The notes: a model not told the origin generated them from the letters alone. A stretch of 64,000 nucleotides of DNA from Boesenbergia rotunda (GCA_024364735.1 JAGFNQ010009428.1:32748-96747), one strand, 5' to 3'; counted from the first letter of the stretch, positions 23,050 to 35,477 are shown. Translations and numbers: made by a program.

Positions 23050-25269
23050 TGTTAGTGATATGAGAGAAGTGTCCTAAGGCAATCGCCTTATGATTGTAAT
23101 CATTTATTTTAATAAATGAATATTCACTATTTGAGTATACATGTTTGTGTATTTGATTGAGATCTTAAACTCATTTACTGAATGTCCGCAATACAATTCA
23201 TAGCATGAGAGAATTTATGATGAATTCATAACTAGTGATTATCTCTACATATGCAATTGTGAAGTATTGAAATTGTCCCTAGTCGATGAATTGATAAATA
23301 CGGACACTATCAATTCTGTTGAAACTAGCATGGTTATTCTCTAATCAGCTGATTCTCACTGGCTGGTGACATTGAGATGTCCGAAGATAAACATGAATGC
23401 AAGTTAAGGGAACTAGTTCATTGGAGAGACTGGCTATAAAACTTCATATGGTAGTCTACATATAGATATGTCAGTGAAGTTCTTACTGCAGTTTAAGTGT
23501 GATGTTCCTTTAACTTGCGGTGTTCAAGTCATCTTGGTCATGGAGACTTATACTTTGACATCTTAAGCAAACATCTCCAAGGAGGTGTGGACCCAGGATG
23601 ATTGGGTATAAGACGAAGTGTCCGAAGATGTTTGAACAGTCTACAAAGGATTCACCACTCCTTGCGAGGAGATGTATACCCGAGGCCTATTGTGGATTGT
23701 TACTCGAAGCCTCTGGCCAGAGCATGACATGTTCAGAGTATGAATCTCTTAAATACATGAGAGTAATTAGAATCCGTAGGACGAGAAAACGTTACTTGGG
23801 CTAGGTGTGACGTAGTCAGCCTAGTGGGGACTGACACACATAGTCCATGTCCTAAACCAAGTGGGTATAAGATGGTGAAGGGAATGAGGCACGATTCATT
23901 ATAGCTGCTGAAGGGTTTCAGAATTGTTTCTGAGGTCAACCGTTGATCTTTCGATTAATTGGGGATCATGATGTACTACTAGGTGCCACTCATGATCATT
24001 CTATAATTGATTAATTATAGACGGCCAACATAAATCGAAAGTCTATTTAGTCACACGCACTACGAGTAATCCGAGGGATTTAAAACGAGTTGAAAATTGG
24101 ATTTTCCAATCAAGAGAGATTAGGTTTGGTTGAGCCAAACGATAAGTCGAATCTGAATTTTTCAGAGACGCATCGGAAGCGTAAAATGGCTAAGTCTTTT
24201 GAAGACTTAATAGATGAATTAAATAAGTTTAATTCATTGGGGCGTGGCTTGGATGGGTCGGCCAAAGAGGGCCTCCATCCTCTTTGCTTGGCCGGCCACA
24301 ACAAAGGGAGAGAACCATGTTTTTGGTTCAATTTATAAAATAAACCAAGTGTGGTTTGTTTTATAAAATTATGGATGATATAAATTTTTATATAATAAAC
24401 CATGGTTTGGTTTATTTTTCATGGAAATTACAATGAACCATGGATTGGTTTATTTTATAAAATCAATCATGGATTTATTTACCATGATAAGGAAATTTAT
24501 TCCATAAGAGAGAAGAGACTAGATTGATTTTTATCATGTATTAAAATATGATTTTAACCATGATATAAAATCAAACTTGGCATGATGGAATAAGTTATTC
24601 CATATTTGAGAGGCTTGATGGTTGAGAGGCCACTATATAAAGGACCCAAGGCAAGGCTTGGGTAATAATCGTAGAGATGAAGGCATAGGCTCTCTCCCTC
24701 TCTTTCTCTCCTTCTCTTCTCCCCTTCTTGCCGTGCGCCAACCAGCCCCAAGAAGGAGCACCAGCCGGCCGCCCCTGCCCTTTCCTTGCCGACCACCACC
24801 TGCTGCTGGAGAAGGAAGCTCCGGCCATCTCTTGGCCGGAAGAAGGTGCTGCCAGAATTAGAGTTTGCCGCAAGGATCCTTTTTGCCGCAAGCCTCTTCT
24901 TTTGCTTCGCCGGAATTTTGATTTCGGCCATCCTTTTGTGGTTAGTCTTCCGATTTCTCTCTTGGTTTTTCTTGTCGCGTTCTCGGAGAATCTAGTAGTT
25001 CTCGAGAACACGAATAGAGGCGGAGCATCCAATGGACACTTACGGTTGGATCTCGTCCCTTCTTTCAAGTTACGCGAGGTAATACGTAAATTAGTTTATG
25101 TTTCTTCAAAATTTCAAATATATGATCATGTCTACACAAGATAAACTTGCATGCTTAGATGGGTGGTTAAATGATTTAGAGAAATTATTTATGCTAAACC
25201 TTCCGCTGCACGTAATTAATTTTGAAATTACGAACCCGCATCCATGTCAACATGCACCCGGTCCCAACA
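23050..25269 (+). repeat. Copia-A 3' LTR (about 2.22 kb)
   Basis: It starts TGTTAGTGATATG and ends CCCAACA, with the TATA box at 24634-24640. It differs from the 5' LTR by many substitutions and a deletion near 25000-25010 (relative to 3410-3475), so insertion is not recent. Several differences are C-to-T or G-to-A, including a change that breaks the 70-codon frame kept in the other copies. Confidence 0.92.
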
Positions 25270-25530
25270 CTGTCAAATTTGAATGTAACACAAATTTCAA
25301 TCAATCATAGATTTAACATATTTTTCAAAACCAATAAACTTTATTCAATATTTTCGAAATTAACCATTTTTTTTCAAAATTAAAATATTGTTTTAAAAAC
25401 CTGTCTCACAAAACCCATAAGGTTAACATGTTTGATAACACTAGATTGGGTGAGACAGACTAGGCTGTGAAATTCAATTCAAGCTATCCCTAACTCTAAT
25501 GGATCCAAATCAATTAATACTTTATGTGTA
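25270..25530 (+). other. SIRE unit 1 gag-pol spacer, resumed
   Basis: The stretch 'aaatttgaatgtaacacaa' right after the copia-A duplication aligns to 48658-48680, showing that SIRE unit 1 continues here from 1457. It is AT-rich and non-coding. Confidence 0.7.
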
Positions 25531-26650
25531 GGACATAAGATTTGTACCAGTGGATGTTGGATAGTGGATGCTCCAGACACATGACTGGAGACAAATTGAA
25601 ATTCACCAAAATCAAGTTCAAGAACCTAGGCTCAGTAGCATTTGGCAACAATGCTACACTCAAAGTAATTGGGTCAGGTAACATTGAACTTAAATATGAT
25701 TTCATTATTAAGAAAGTACTCTTGGTTGAAAATTTTAAGTTTAATTTGCTTAGTATTAGTAAACTCTGTGATACTGGTTACATAGTTACCTTCACCAACT
25801 CTGACTGCCTTATTAGAAACCTTCAAGACTCAGAAATAATTCTTAAGGGTACTAGGAAAAATAATGTTTATACTATTAACCTACCCTTAGTAATGCTTTC
25901 TGACGCAATTAGAAGAATCTAACCTTTGGCATAGGAGGTTAGGTCACACTCATGTCAAGCTGATTTCTAAAATTACTCAACTTGATTTAATTAAAGGTGT
26001 ACCTAAAATCAAGAATTTTGATAACATAATTTGTAACTCATGTAAAGAAGGTAAACAAACTAAGTCTACTCACAAACCAACTCAATCAGACTTAACCAAA
26101 ACCACACTTGAGCTCCTGCACCTTGACCTATTTGATTCACATGGAGCTAAGTCACTAAGCAGGAATCGGTACTGCTTAGTAATTATCGACGATTACTCTA
26201 GGTTTACCTGGGTTAGGTTCCTGAAAACTAAGGATGAAACCTTGAACTTAGTTATTGACTTATGCAAAATGATTGAAAATCAAAATGATACTAAAATTAA
26301 AAGACTTAGGAGTAATCACGGGGGAAAATTTGAAAATAAAAAATTTGAGGAATTCTGCAAAATCAATGGGTATATTCATGAATTTTCCTATCCTAGAACC
26401 CCCCAATAAAATGAGATAGTAGAGAGAAAAAATAGAACCCTTCAGGAAGCCGCTAGAACCATGCTCAATGAATATAACCTAGCTAACCAATTTTGGGCAG
26501 AAGCGGTAAGTATGACATGCTATATTCAAAATAGAGTCCTAATTAATAAAAGGCACAATAAAACCCCTTATGAACTATATTATCATAGATTGCCTAACCT
26601 ACACTACCTAAGGGTCTTTGGGGTGCAAAGTCCATATCTTGAACACTAAG
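25531..26650 (+). pseudogene. SIRE unit 1 protease and integrase
   Basis: WMLDSGCSRHMTGD gives the aspartic protease motif; the region with GYIVTFTNSDCLI follows. The zinc finger is LWHRRLGH ... CNSCKEGKQT, and the integrase core runs through LDLFDSHGAKSLS, IIDDYSRFTW, LRSNHGGKFEN and VERKNRTLQEA. The second catalytic aspartate is asparagine here (AAT at 26314-26316; unit 2 has GAT), so this integrase would be inactive even without its stops (about 25919, 26407 and 26647). The sequence type is that of SIRE (Maximus) copia elements. It is separated from its gag (68-1457) only by copia-A. Confidence 0.88.
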
Positions 26651-28652
26651 GTCTACCTGGTAAGTTTCAATCTAACTCAAGCCCAGCGATCTTCTTAGGA
26701 TATTCAACAACTAGTAGAGCCTATAGGGTTTATAATAAACAAACCCACAAAATTGAAGAAACTACTAATTTAATTTTTGATGAAGAAGTTGAACCAAAAG
26801 ATAATCAAAATTTAAACCAATCAAATCTTGATCAAGAAGACAATGAACCAATAATTGAATCATCAATTGAACCACTGATTGAACCACTAAATGAACTAAC
26901 ACTTGAACCAACTACTGAGGTATCAACTGAACCAGTAACTGAACCAAACCAAATAGTTGAACCAAACACTAAACTGAACCGTCCTGCCAGACCTAAGGCT
27001 GAACCTAGTTCTAGAAGGACAAAGAAACCCAGAATCAATCATCCTTCTGATCAAATTATGGGTGATCCAACCTTAGGAGTCAGAACTAGGTCCTCCTATA
27101 GAAATCTTAGTCAGATAGCACTCATTTCAAAAATTAAACCTAAGACTATAGAGGAAGCCCTACCTGACCCTAATTGGATCATAGCTATGTAAGAGGAGTT
27201 AGCCCAATTTGAAAGAAATCAAGTCTGAGAACTAGTACCTAAACTTGAGGGCAAATCTATTATAGATACTAAGTGGGTTTTTAGAAACAAACTAAATGAT
27301 CAAGGAGAAATTATTAGAAATAAAGCCCGCTTAGTAGCTAAAGGGTTCAATTAGATTGAAGGATTAGACTATGATGAAACCTATGCCCCAGTAGCCAGAC
27401 TTGAGTCAATTAGAATCTTATTAGCCTTTGCAGCCCATAGAGGGTTTAAGCTATATCAAATGGATGTCAAGTCTACTTTTCTAAATGGGTTTATTAATGA
27501 AGAAGTTTATGTAGGGCAACCCCCAGGATTTGAGGACTTAGAAAAACCTGAATATGTTTTTAAACTTAGAAAAACACTTTATGGGTTGAAACAAGCACGT
27601 AGGGCATGGTATGAACGATTATCAACTTATCTAATTTTTAAGGAATTTAACCAAGGTCAAATTGACTCTACACTATTTGTTAAAACCTTAGAAAAAGATA
27701 TTTTTATTGCACAAATATATGTTGATGATATAATATTAGGATCCACTAACTCTAATTTTCTAAAAGAATTTGTAAAAATAATGGAAAGTGAATTCGAAAT
27801 GAGCTTGGTGGGTGAACTCAACTTTTTCTTAGGGTTACAAATTAAGCAAACTAAAGATGACAATTATGTTCACCAATCCAAATATGCCAAAGAGTTAATA
27901 AGGAAATTCAAAATGGACAATTCTATAAGCTTAAGTACCCCTATGGCTACTAATGTCAAAATTGATAATGACCCTGAGGGTAAACCGGTAGATCAAAAGT
28001 TATATCGAAGCATGATTGGTAGCTTACTATACTTAACTGCTAGTAGACCTGATATCTTATTTTATGTAGGAATGTGTGCTAGATACCAAACTTTTGCTAA
28101 AGAATCCCATTTAGTAGCCCTAAAAAGAGTTCTAAGGTACATTAAGGGTACCCTAAATGTAGGGATTTGGTATCCTAGGACTTACACTTTTGAATTATTA
28201 GGATATTCTGACTCTGATTATGCTGGGTGCAAGTTAGATAGAAAGAGTACAAGTGGAAGTTGCCAATTATTAGGACATAGTCTAGTCAGATGGTGTAGTA
28301 GAAACAATATTGCGTAACCTTATCTACAACCGAAGCAGAATATGTTGCCCTAGGAGAGTGTGTGACACAACTTTTATGGATGATGCATACGCTTAAGGAT
28401 TTCCAGCTTGACTACACCCAAACCCAAGTTTTTATTGATAACATTAGCTTAATCAATTTGACTAAAAACCTAATTCAACATTCCAAAATAAAACATAGAG
28501 AAGTTAAACATCATTTTGTAAGGGATCATATAGCCAAGGGAGAAATAGTACTTAAGCATGTGGACTCAAAATCCAATTTAGCTGACATTTTTACCAAACC
28601 CTTACCTGAATCTGAGTTTAGCTCACTAAGAAGGCAACTAGGGTTGTGCTAA
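26651..28652 (+). pseudogene. SIRE unit 1 linker, reverse transcriptase and RNase H
   Basis: A linker with repeated EP and IE residues (26830-26960) precedes RT. The 285-codon frame 27460-28317 starts MDVKSTFLNGFINEEVYVGQ and has the catalytic YVDDIILGS near 27720. RNase H begins with YSDSDYAGCKLDRKSTSG, is frameshifted near 28310 and continues as STTEAEYVALGE, then DISLINL-like and LADIFTKPLPESEF to the stop at 28650-28652. Stops upstream of 27460 (for example 27190, 27226, 27352) break the N-terminal RT. MDVKSxFLNGFINEEVYV is characteristic of SIRE elements. Confidence 0.88.
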
Positions 28653-28925
28653 GTAGAATAGGACTGTTCTATATTTTTCTAAAATTTATTTTCCTATTTT
28701 TTAAAATTTGTTTCAATAATTAGCAATTTGAAAAATCATTTCTTTTATCATGTTTTTGAAATTTAAAATGATTTTTTGACTTAGTTTTTTATAAAAACCA
28801 CCACCTTCAAAACTAGGGGTTTTGCGCAAAACGGACATAGCTTAGGCCCTAACCCTAGAACTGTATGCACCTATAGATCTAGAAGCCAGCATCTCACAAG
28901 CACCTTAGGGTACTTTGAGTGATAA
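28653..28925 (+). other. SIRE unit 1, start of 3' untranslated region
   Basis: This matches 50770-51040 of SIRE unit 3 (for example CTAGAAGCCAGCATCT) and is non-coding. It stops abruptly after GATAA (28921-28925), where PAL1 starts. The continuation is found in reverse at 36455-36411 and 30900-29694. Confidence 0.8.
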
Positions 28926-29693
28926 TGTAGTGACACGACCCCTCTAGCCCCATCAGGAGGCTCTCTAATCAATGCCCTACGGTCTTCCCACTCCCGGCAG
29001 TGGATTTTTGCCTTCCCCAGATTCGAACCCTTGACCTCCAGGATAAGTACAAAGGTTCCTTGAATCTGGTAGCCAAGTGAGCCGCGCTCACATGGCTACC
29101 AGATTCAAGGAACCTTTGTACTTGTCCTGGAGGTCAAGGGTTCGAATCTAAGGAAGACAAAAATCCCGTGCCGGGAGTGGGAAGACCGTAGGGCACGGCT
29201 TAGAGAGCAGCCTGATGGGGCCAGAGGGGCCGTGTTGCTACATAAAAGGTGCTTTTTTATTGTAACGACCCAGCCCCTCGCCCCTTGGGCAGCCCAACTG
29301 GCGGCCCAACTAGCAACCCCTTATGCCGTTGACCGACGACCATCGGCCGTGCCGTTAGTCACTAGGTCTTCCCACCCCTGGCAAGTGGATTTTTGCCTTC
29401 CCCAGGATTCGAAATCTAGACCTCCAGGCTACGTACTAGAGTTTATGAATCCTGGTAGCCAAGTGAGCGCGCTCACTTAGCTACTAGGATTCAAAAACTC
29501 TAGTACTTAGCCTGGAGGTCTAGAGTTCGAATCCTGTGGAAGGCAAAAATCTACTGGCCAGGGGTGGGAAGACCTAGTGAGTAACGACACGGTCGACGGT
29601 CGACGACCAAAGGGGCCAGTTGTTGCGCCGCCAAAAATGGAATTTGGCTGCCCAAGGGGCCGAGGGGTCGGGTTAACGGGCTGGGTCGTTACA
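28926..29693. mobile_element. PAL1: double-foldback element (two tandem hairpins)
   Basis: Two long imperfect palindromes are joined by a short one. Hairpin A (28926-29242) runs from TGTAGTGACACGACCCC to its near inverse GAGGGGCCGTGTTGCTACA. The joining palindrome is 'taaaaggtgcttttttat' (29243-29260). Hairpin B (29261-29693) runs from TGTAACGACCCAGCCCC to GGGCTGGGTCGTTACA. Each hairpin centres on a palindrome of the type AAGTGAGCGCGCTCACTT, and each arm holds 'ggatttttgccttcc' and a B-box-like GGTTCGAATC. The flanks GATAA and CCGAC do not match each other but match the flanks of PAL2 in inverse. There is no coding potential; frames here are mirror images of the arms. The family is not one I can name. 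Confidence 0.8.
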
Positions 29694-30900
29694 CCGACAA
29701 TCTTCTCCTTTTTGATTAATGGCAATGTGGTTCGAAAAGTTAAGTTAAAAAGCATTTTATAGTATATCTAACAAAAAATATCTTATGAAATTTCAATTAT
29801 CTCCCCATGAAATAAACATTCTCCTCCTGAACCTTTCAATGATATGCGGGGTTTTTGTAACCCTTCTAAGTGCTTTTAGTTTAACTAAGTGTTTTTCAAC
29901 ATTGAGCAAAAGCATTTGCAATCAAACAACTTAGACAATTTTTTGGAAAAGTTTTATAAGCCTAAATTTTGTTTACGAAAACTTTTTAATTAGAAAACTT
30001 TGTAAAAAGAATTTTGAAACTAAATTTCTCTTTTTTGAGAATTTTTAATTGGGAAAACTTTTTTGCACACTTAAAAATTTGCTTGAAAACACTTTGTGCA
30101 AAAAACATTTTTATTTGAAAACTTCTTTAAGGAATTTTTTAACCAAGTTTCTGCCAAAATTTGTTCTCTAAAAACACTTTACTTAGAAATATTTGTTAAA
30201 AATTTCAAAAGGTTTTTTTTCCAGACAAACTTTGTTTCCCAAGGAAAATTTTACTTGAAAAAAAATACTCTTCGAAAGTTTTGAAACACTTAGAAATTTA
30301 CAAACTTTGTTTCCCAAGGAAAATTTTACTTAGAAAAAAATACTCTTCGAACATTTTGAAACACTTAGAAATTTTTGAAATCACATAAAAACTCAGAAGA
30401 AAATTTCTAAGTATTTAAAAATTTTGAAGCACCAAAAAAATTTGATACACTTTAGATAACAATTTTGAAGCACTTAAACAAACTTTTGAAGCACTTAGAC
30501 ATTTTAGATTACATTTTGAAGAAGAAAAAAATTTAAAAAAAAATTTCTCTCTCTTTTCTCCTTTCTCTCCCCTTTCCATATATAAAAAAAATTGATAATA
30601 ATTATTGCAAGTAAATTTTGAATTAGAGCTAGTTATAAAAAATTGGATATCTGTATTGAACTAACTCTAATGAATTAAGAAAAAAACCAAACCAAATTAA
30701 ACCGATCTTGTTCGGGTCCTGTCTAACCCAGTTAGCTACTTACTAACTGTTATGAAACAGTAGCTTTCACTAGGGTTAGTCAAGTTAAGTGGTCTAATCA
30801 AGTTAGATTTGCTAAGTTTAAACACTTAACTTGATTGCTGTTCAATTTGTATTTATCACCCCAATTATTGCAGATGCACTGACTTAAAGCACCTAAAATC
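29694..30900 (-). other. Inverted piece of SIRE unit 1 3' region
   Basis: Read on the minus strand this matches the SIRE 3' region of unit 3 (about 51060-52525), ending with the polypurine tract and first six LTR bases (reverse of 29694-29708). It holds the AT-rich 'ttctaagtgcacaaa' repeat zone (29860-30540) in reverse. It is in the opposite orientation to the pol gene to which it belongs. No genes. Confidence 0.85.
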
Positions 30901-31811
30901 TGATAGGATCGATTTCGTACGCTAGATGGGGGTGAATAGTGTTTCTCGAACCCCTTTCTTGTACCTACGTTGTTAGTTGCACAGCGAAAACAATAATAAA
31001 GAAAACAAACAACGCTAACAAAGAGGATTTACTTGGTATCCACCCCGGTCGGGTGACTAATCCAAGAATCCGTTGGTGGATCACTCCCTGGATAACCTCC
31101 GGCTAGCTCTCGTCGCTCCTTGTGGGTGGAGAAACCTCACCACAACACCTTGATAACCTCTGAGCACAAAGACTACTGTTTGGTCCTTAACCAAGACCAA
31201 ACTCGTCAAAAAAACTCAGCCACCACGAAGTTCTCTTTAAATAGGACTCGGGCCGAAACCCTCGCCACCAGTCGACTGATCCAAGGGTAGTCGATTGGTG
31301 CCACCCAAATTCGACCGTTGCACCCCCAACGTTCAAATTTTAGCCAACTCACCAGCCACCTACCAGTCAACTGCTCCCAGAGCAGTCGACTGGTCCCCAG
31401 CTGAATCCCTTCCCGAGTACATTCACACAGCACTCGATCCTCACGACTCAACTAACTCCTCATCCGCAGCCTCGACTATTGCCTTCGCACCCTCTTCATC
31501 TTCGGCTCCCGTCCCTCGGATGCACGCAAGCCTCCAGCTTAACTCCATGCCATCCTTCACGCATGCCTCGATGTCCGCGCCCCTCAGCTCATCGTCCCTG
31601 CTCACCAAAGTCCCTCAGATGCGCACGCAAGCCTCCATGCCATCCTTCACTGTACCGAGGTCGTTCAGTCAAGTCCATATGTGTAACATGTACAACTTGC
31701 ACACTCAACATACACATATAAGAATACAAGAGAAAACCTAACTTAAACCCTTTGCCCAAACATCAAAACCTATGGTCACTCCGGACCATCTTAGGGCTGA
31801 TTGCTCCAACA
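30901..31811 (-). repeat. Element Y 3' LTR
   Basis: It starts (minus strand) TGTTGGAGCAATCAGCCC and ends CGATCCTATCA. It contains paired palindromic GTCGAC motifs (31268-31300 and 31367-31395) upstream of a TATTTAAA box (31236-31243, minus strand). It matches 35492-36410 almost throughout. Confidence 0.92.
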
Positions 31812-33778
31812 ATCTCCCCCTTTTTGATGTTTGGCAATCCGTTTAAGTTAGGGAAAGCAAAACAGTAGTCACTGGCAAAAATAATACATATGCAATGCAT
31901 ACATGGATCCTATCCCAAGGCATCCTACACCTAACCCTCCAAGTTAAGACATTTTACCACCTAACCCTCTAAGTTAGGATTTTTCCACACCTAGCCCTCC
32001 AAGCTAGGACTTTTCACCAAACTGGGCTTTTTAAAGCTTTATCCAAGCTCCCCCTACATTGGACTTACAAAGGCTTTTTAAGAACCTCTCCAAGGTTCCC
32101 CTTACGCCAAGAATGAAGCAACCATGCTCCCTCTTAATCTTAGCTCCCCTAAACCTAGGGTTTCTAGCAAAGGTAAGTTTGGTTTCCCAACTTAAACCCT
32201 AACTTCTCCCCCTTTGCCATACATCAAAAAGACCCCAATAATATCCCAATTATTGGTTTTTTTAATCCCTAATGGTCCTAAACACAGTGTACTAACCCCC
32301 TATACACTTGTTTTACACCATTTGGACACCAAACCAGCTACTGATACACAAATCAACCCTGGGCAGTCGACTGCCAAAATGGTCAGTCGACTGATACTCT
32401 GATAATTAGTTTTCTGGCCGAATTTCAGAAACGCGCCAGAAATTCCACAATTCTCCAAAAATTCCCAAATTTCGTGGAGAACTTTGTGGTACCCATACCT
32501 ACTTGGGAAAAATATATTTCACCATGTATCTATCACCGTTCCCAAGTTGGACACAAAACCCAAAAATTTTCTATGAAAATTAAGGCACCTAGGAGGCAAC
32601 CTCCCCCTTAACCTATGCCTTTTCCAAATTTTCACTCTACCAAGGTTAAGTTCTACCCAACTTAACACCCTAACACCATGTTGAGTTATACCCAACCCAA
32701 CACCCGAGTTCTTCTCCCTTGGACACCATTAAAGGCTTGCTCCCAAGCAACCTTACCCCTAGTGCCAAAACGAACTCAACCAACACTTAGACACTCCTAA
32801 GGGTTTGCAAGCACACTTGCTAGGATATACTCTATCCTAGAAAAATATGATTTCATGAAAATGTCAAGTGCGCTTGACTTTTGGTAGAATTTCTAATTTC
32901 CTCAAAAGATTATCATTTCGTATTAATTTGTAAATGTATCTCTAATTCTATGAGTTTGTCAAAGCTAACCATCATAATTCGACACATGAAATTGTCCTCA
33001 ATTCATTTCCTTATCTATATCCTTAATATGCTGAAAGTTTCCCCCTTTTTATCTCTAAACCCTAGATACACAAGTGAAACTTATCAAACTTCCTTGAATT
33101 TTCCATATGGCCTCATTTTATATAATCACCATTAACCCATGAGGCACACCTTTATTCAACCAGTATCATCAAGGATTTTAATTTAGACATCATATTCTAT
33201 CATCCAATAGCCATTTTCCTATTTCAGCCTACAGACCAGTCGATTGCCCCTGTGGCAGTCGACTCTCAAAACTCACAGAATGTTTCTGGGCTCTTACCAG
33301 TCGACTGCCCCTAGGGCAGTCGACTGATACCTGAATTTCAAGTTTTCCAGCCCAATTTCAGTAATCCCTAAATAATTCCATAAATCTCCAAAAAATTATG
33401 AAATTTCGTGGGGAGATTTGTGGGGCCAATGTCTACTTGGGAAAAATTCGTTTCCAAACAATTGTACTCCGGATCCCAAGTTTGGCACGAAACTCTAATT
33501 TCTCTAAATTGTATCATTTTAACTCCTCCAAAAAGTCCTAATTATGACCTTTCCTTGATATATCTTCTAATATCTGGCCATGATACATTTCTAGCACTGA
33601 AATACATGGTTTCTATCCACTAAAACCTAATTTTACCAATTATAACCTCATTTTCACCTTTTTCTCCTTAAATCCCCTTTTAATGTGCCAAAACCTAGGA
33701 TTAAGACTTAGCCAAGTCTTCCAACCATTTTTGGTACATTTCACCTAATTTCCTAGGAGAGAATCTATTGCGATCCAT
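31812..33778 (-). other. Element Y non-coding internal region in place of pol
   Basis: The polypurine tract (minus strand CAAAAAGGGGGAGAT) lies at 31812-31826. Then follow imperfect repeats of 'cctaaccctccaagttagga' (31926-32018) and more CAGTCGACTG pairs (32363-32395, 33235-33265, 33298-33327). Blocks near 32430-32540 and 33370-33490 are similar to each other ('aaatttcgtggagaactttgtgg' type). No protease, integrase or RT remnant can be read on either strand. Confidence 0.7.
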
Positions 33779-35419
33779 TTACCATGGACCCCAAAGGATC
33801 CTAGAGCTCCCCCTTGAGCTCTTAGCCGTAGCCACCTCCCTAGGTGACTCAATCCATACTAGACCACACCGGTGTGCCACCGGTGATTCTTGGCCTACAA
33901 ATTGGACCTTCTTAACCTTGGACACCTTGTCCTTGGTTAAGTCACCCTTTCTACCTTTGGATGACACCCACTTGCCATCCTTGGACTTACCCTCCATTCC
34001 ATGATTATATGCCTTCCCAGCATATTTCTTTCCATCTACCTTGGAGGTCTTAGACCGATATCCCAAGCCCGATCTATCATAGTTGGGTTTTAAGCTACCC
34101 AACACCATGTCTAAGCCCTTAGATCCAACCGTGAATCTTTCTAGGGCCTTTTCTAATGTATCAAACCTTGCCCTCAAGGCTTGATTTTCCCTTTCCAAAT
34201 TTCTATCCTTTGGATCCATGTGTCCATCATGGACATTCCTAGGCCTAACCTCCTTTCTAGGCACATTCCTTCCCTTCTTGGGATTAGTGCCATGATCCTT
34301 AGGTCTAGAGGTCTTGGGTCTATCATTATGCATGCTTTTCTTAGGGTTGTGTTCTACCTTGTTAACCCTAGTCCTATCATTATATCTAAATCCGAAGTTA
34401 TGCACCATTAAGCATTTTTCATGAAATCTAGCATGCATGGATGAACAATTAATTCTATTTTTATCATGTATAGAGGAACTTAAATATGAATTATATTTTA
34501 GCCTAGGGTTAGTTATTACCTCCCTTACCCTTGTAGTCCATCCTTGTTGTGAGCTTCTTTTCTTTCTCTCCTCCTTCTCCCATCTTCTCAAATTCTCCAT
34601 CTTCTTTAGTTCTCCTTTCCTTGGACACTTAGTATGAAAGTGCCCCAGCTCTCCACATGTGAAGCATCGGATTTTCTTCTTCTTAGCTTGGGCTTCTCCA
34701 TTCCTACAACCCATATTAGATTTAAATTGAAAGGACTTGGGTTTAGGAATTACCTCCTCTTTACCTTTTGGGCACTTATCCTTATAGTGCCCCTTTTCAT
34801 TGCACCCAAAGCATGTGATGTGCTCTTTCTTCTTTGCTTTGGTGGAGGTGGAGGCTAGGTTGATTTCTTCAACCTTGGAAGAGGTGGATGCTTCCTCTTG
34901 ATCCGGGATTGATGAGAGTCTCTCCTCCCCCTCAATTCTTGAAGTTGATACCTCCTCTTCTTCTCTTGAGGAGGTTGATGATCTTTTACTCAATTCCTCC
35001 TCTTCACTTGATGAGATGGTCAATTCCTCTCCTTTTTCTTCTTCTTGAAGCATTTGACACATCTCTTTGGACTCTTAAGATTGTGTAGGCTTCTCATGAC
35101 TTTCTTTCACTTTGCTCCACAATTCATATGCATTTTGATATTTACCTACACAACTCAAAACATTGTTAGGCAAAAGATTAACTAAAATTGTCATTACCTT
35201 TTCATTTGCCTCGGATTGATCTTGTTGTTCTTGATTCCAATATCTAGGCCTAAGTCTCTTTCCGTGCTTATCCCTTGGAATCTCGAACGGCTCTTCTAGC
35301 GCAATTCTAAGGTTCCACTCCATCCCGAACCACGTCTCCATCCGTGACTTCCAATACCCGAAGTCTTCATGGTCGTAGGCCGGCGGAGTGTAGATGTCGT
35401 CCCCGAATTTGTCTTCCAT
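33779..35419 (-). pseudogene. Element Y gag, one internal stop
   Basis: The ATG at 35419 opens MEDKFGDDIYTPPAYDHEDF, followed by YWKSRMETWF, the usual N-terminal pattern of SIRE-type Gag (DUF4219/UBN2-like). A single TAA (35075-35077) interrupts an otherwise open frame of 546 codons. After an acidic Ser/Glu-rich stretch come two CCHC knuckles, CFGCNEKGHYKDKC and CFTCGELGHFHTKC. A basic region and a short heptad-like segment (ENQALRARFDTLEKALERF) follow, then the stop at 33779-33781. Gag would package RNA. Two knuckles and an acidic insert are also seen in the SIRE gag at 46907. The intact length suggests selection or recent activity until the stop arose. Confidence 0.85.
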
Positions 35420-35477
35420 GTTCTTCCCTCTAGCTTTTGCACTTCTTGGTGGTTAGTCCAATCATGAGCGGTCCTTC

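Larger units (their letters stand above)
1458..25269 (+). mobile_element. Copia-A: LTR retrotransposon interrupted by later insertions
   Basis: The element has two long LTRs (1458-3727 and 23050-25269), a primer-binding site, gag, protease, integrase, RT and RNase H in Ty1-copia order, and a polypurine tract. The flanks are CTATC (1453-1457) and CTGTC (25270-25274), a 5-bp duplication with one transition. The interrupted SIRE sequence can be traced across the insertion by comparison with 48640-48670. The internal region is split by the solo LTR and gypsy nest at 6206-19918. Lineage within copia is unresolved; the RT signature FLNGNLLEDVYM is shared with copia-T (60229-61577). Confidence 0.88.

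Noticed and set aside
24554..25144. Overlapping long frames in the copia-A LTRs (also 3031-3540)
   Set aside because: They lie in the GC-rich R/U5 part of an LTR on both strands, carry no domain, and are not kept in frame between the LTR copies.
29232..29755. Mirror-image frames around 29232-29480 and 29507-29755, and similar ones at 38726-39065
   Set aside because: They are the two arms of foldback elements read on opposite strands.
31295..31741. A serine/proline-rich protein frame of 148 codons (also 35907-36320)
   Set aside because: It lies within the element Y LTRs on the strand opposite to the element, with no start context or domain.
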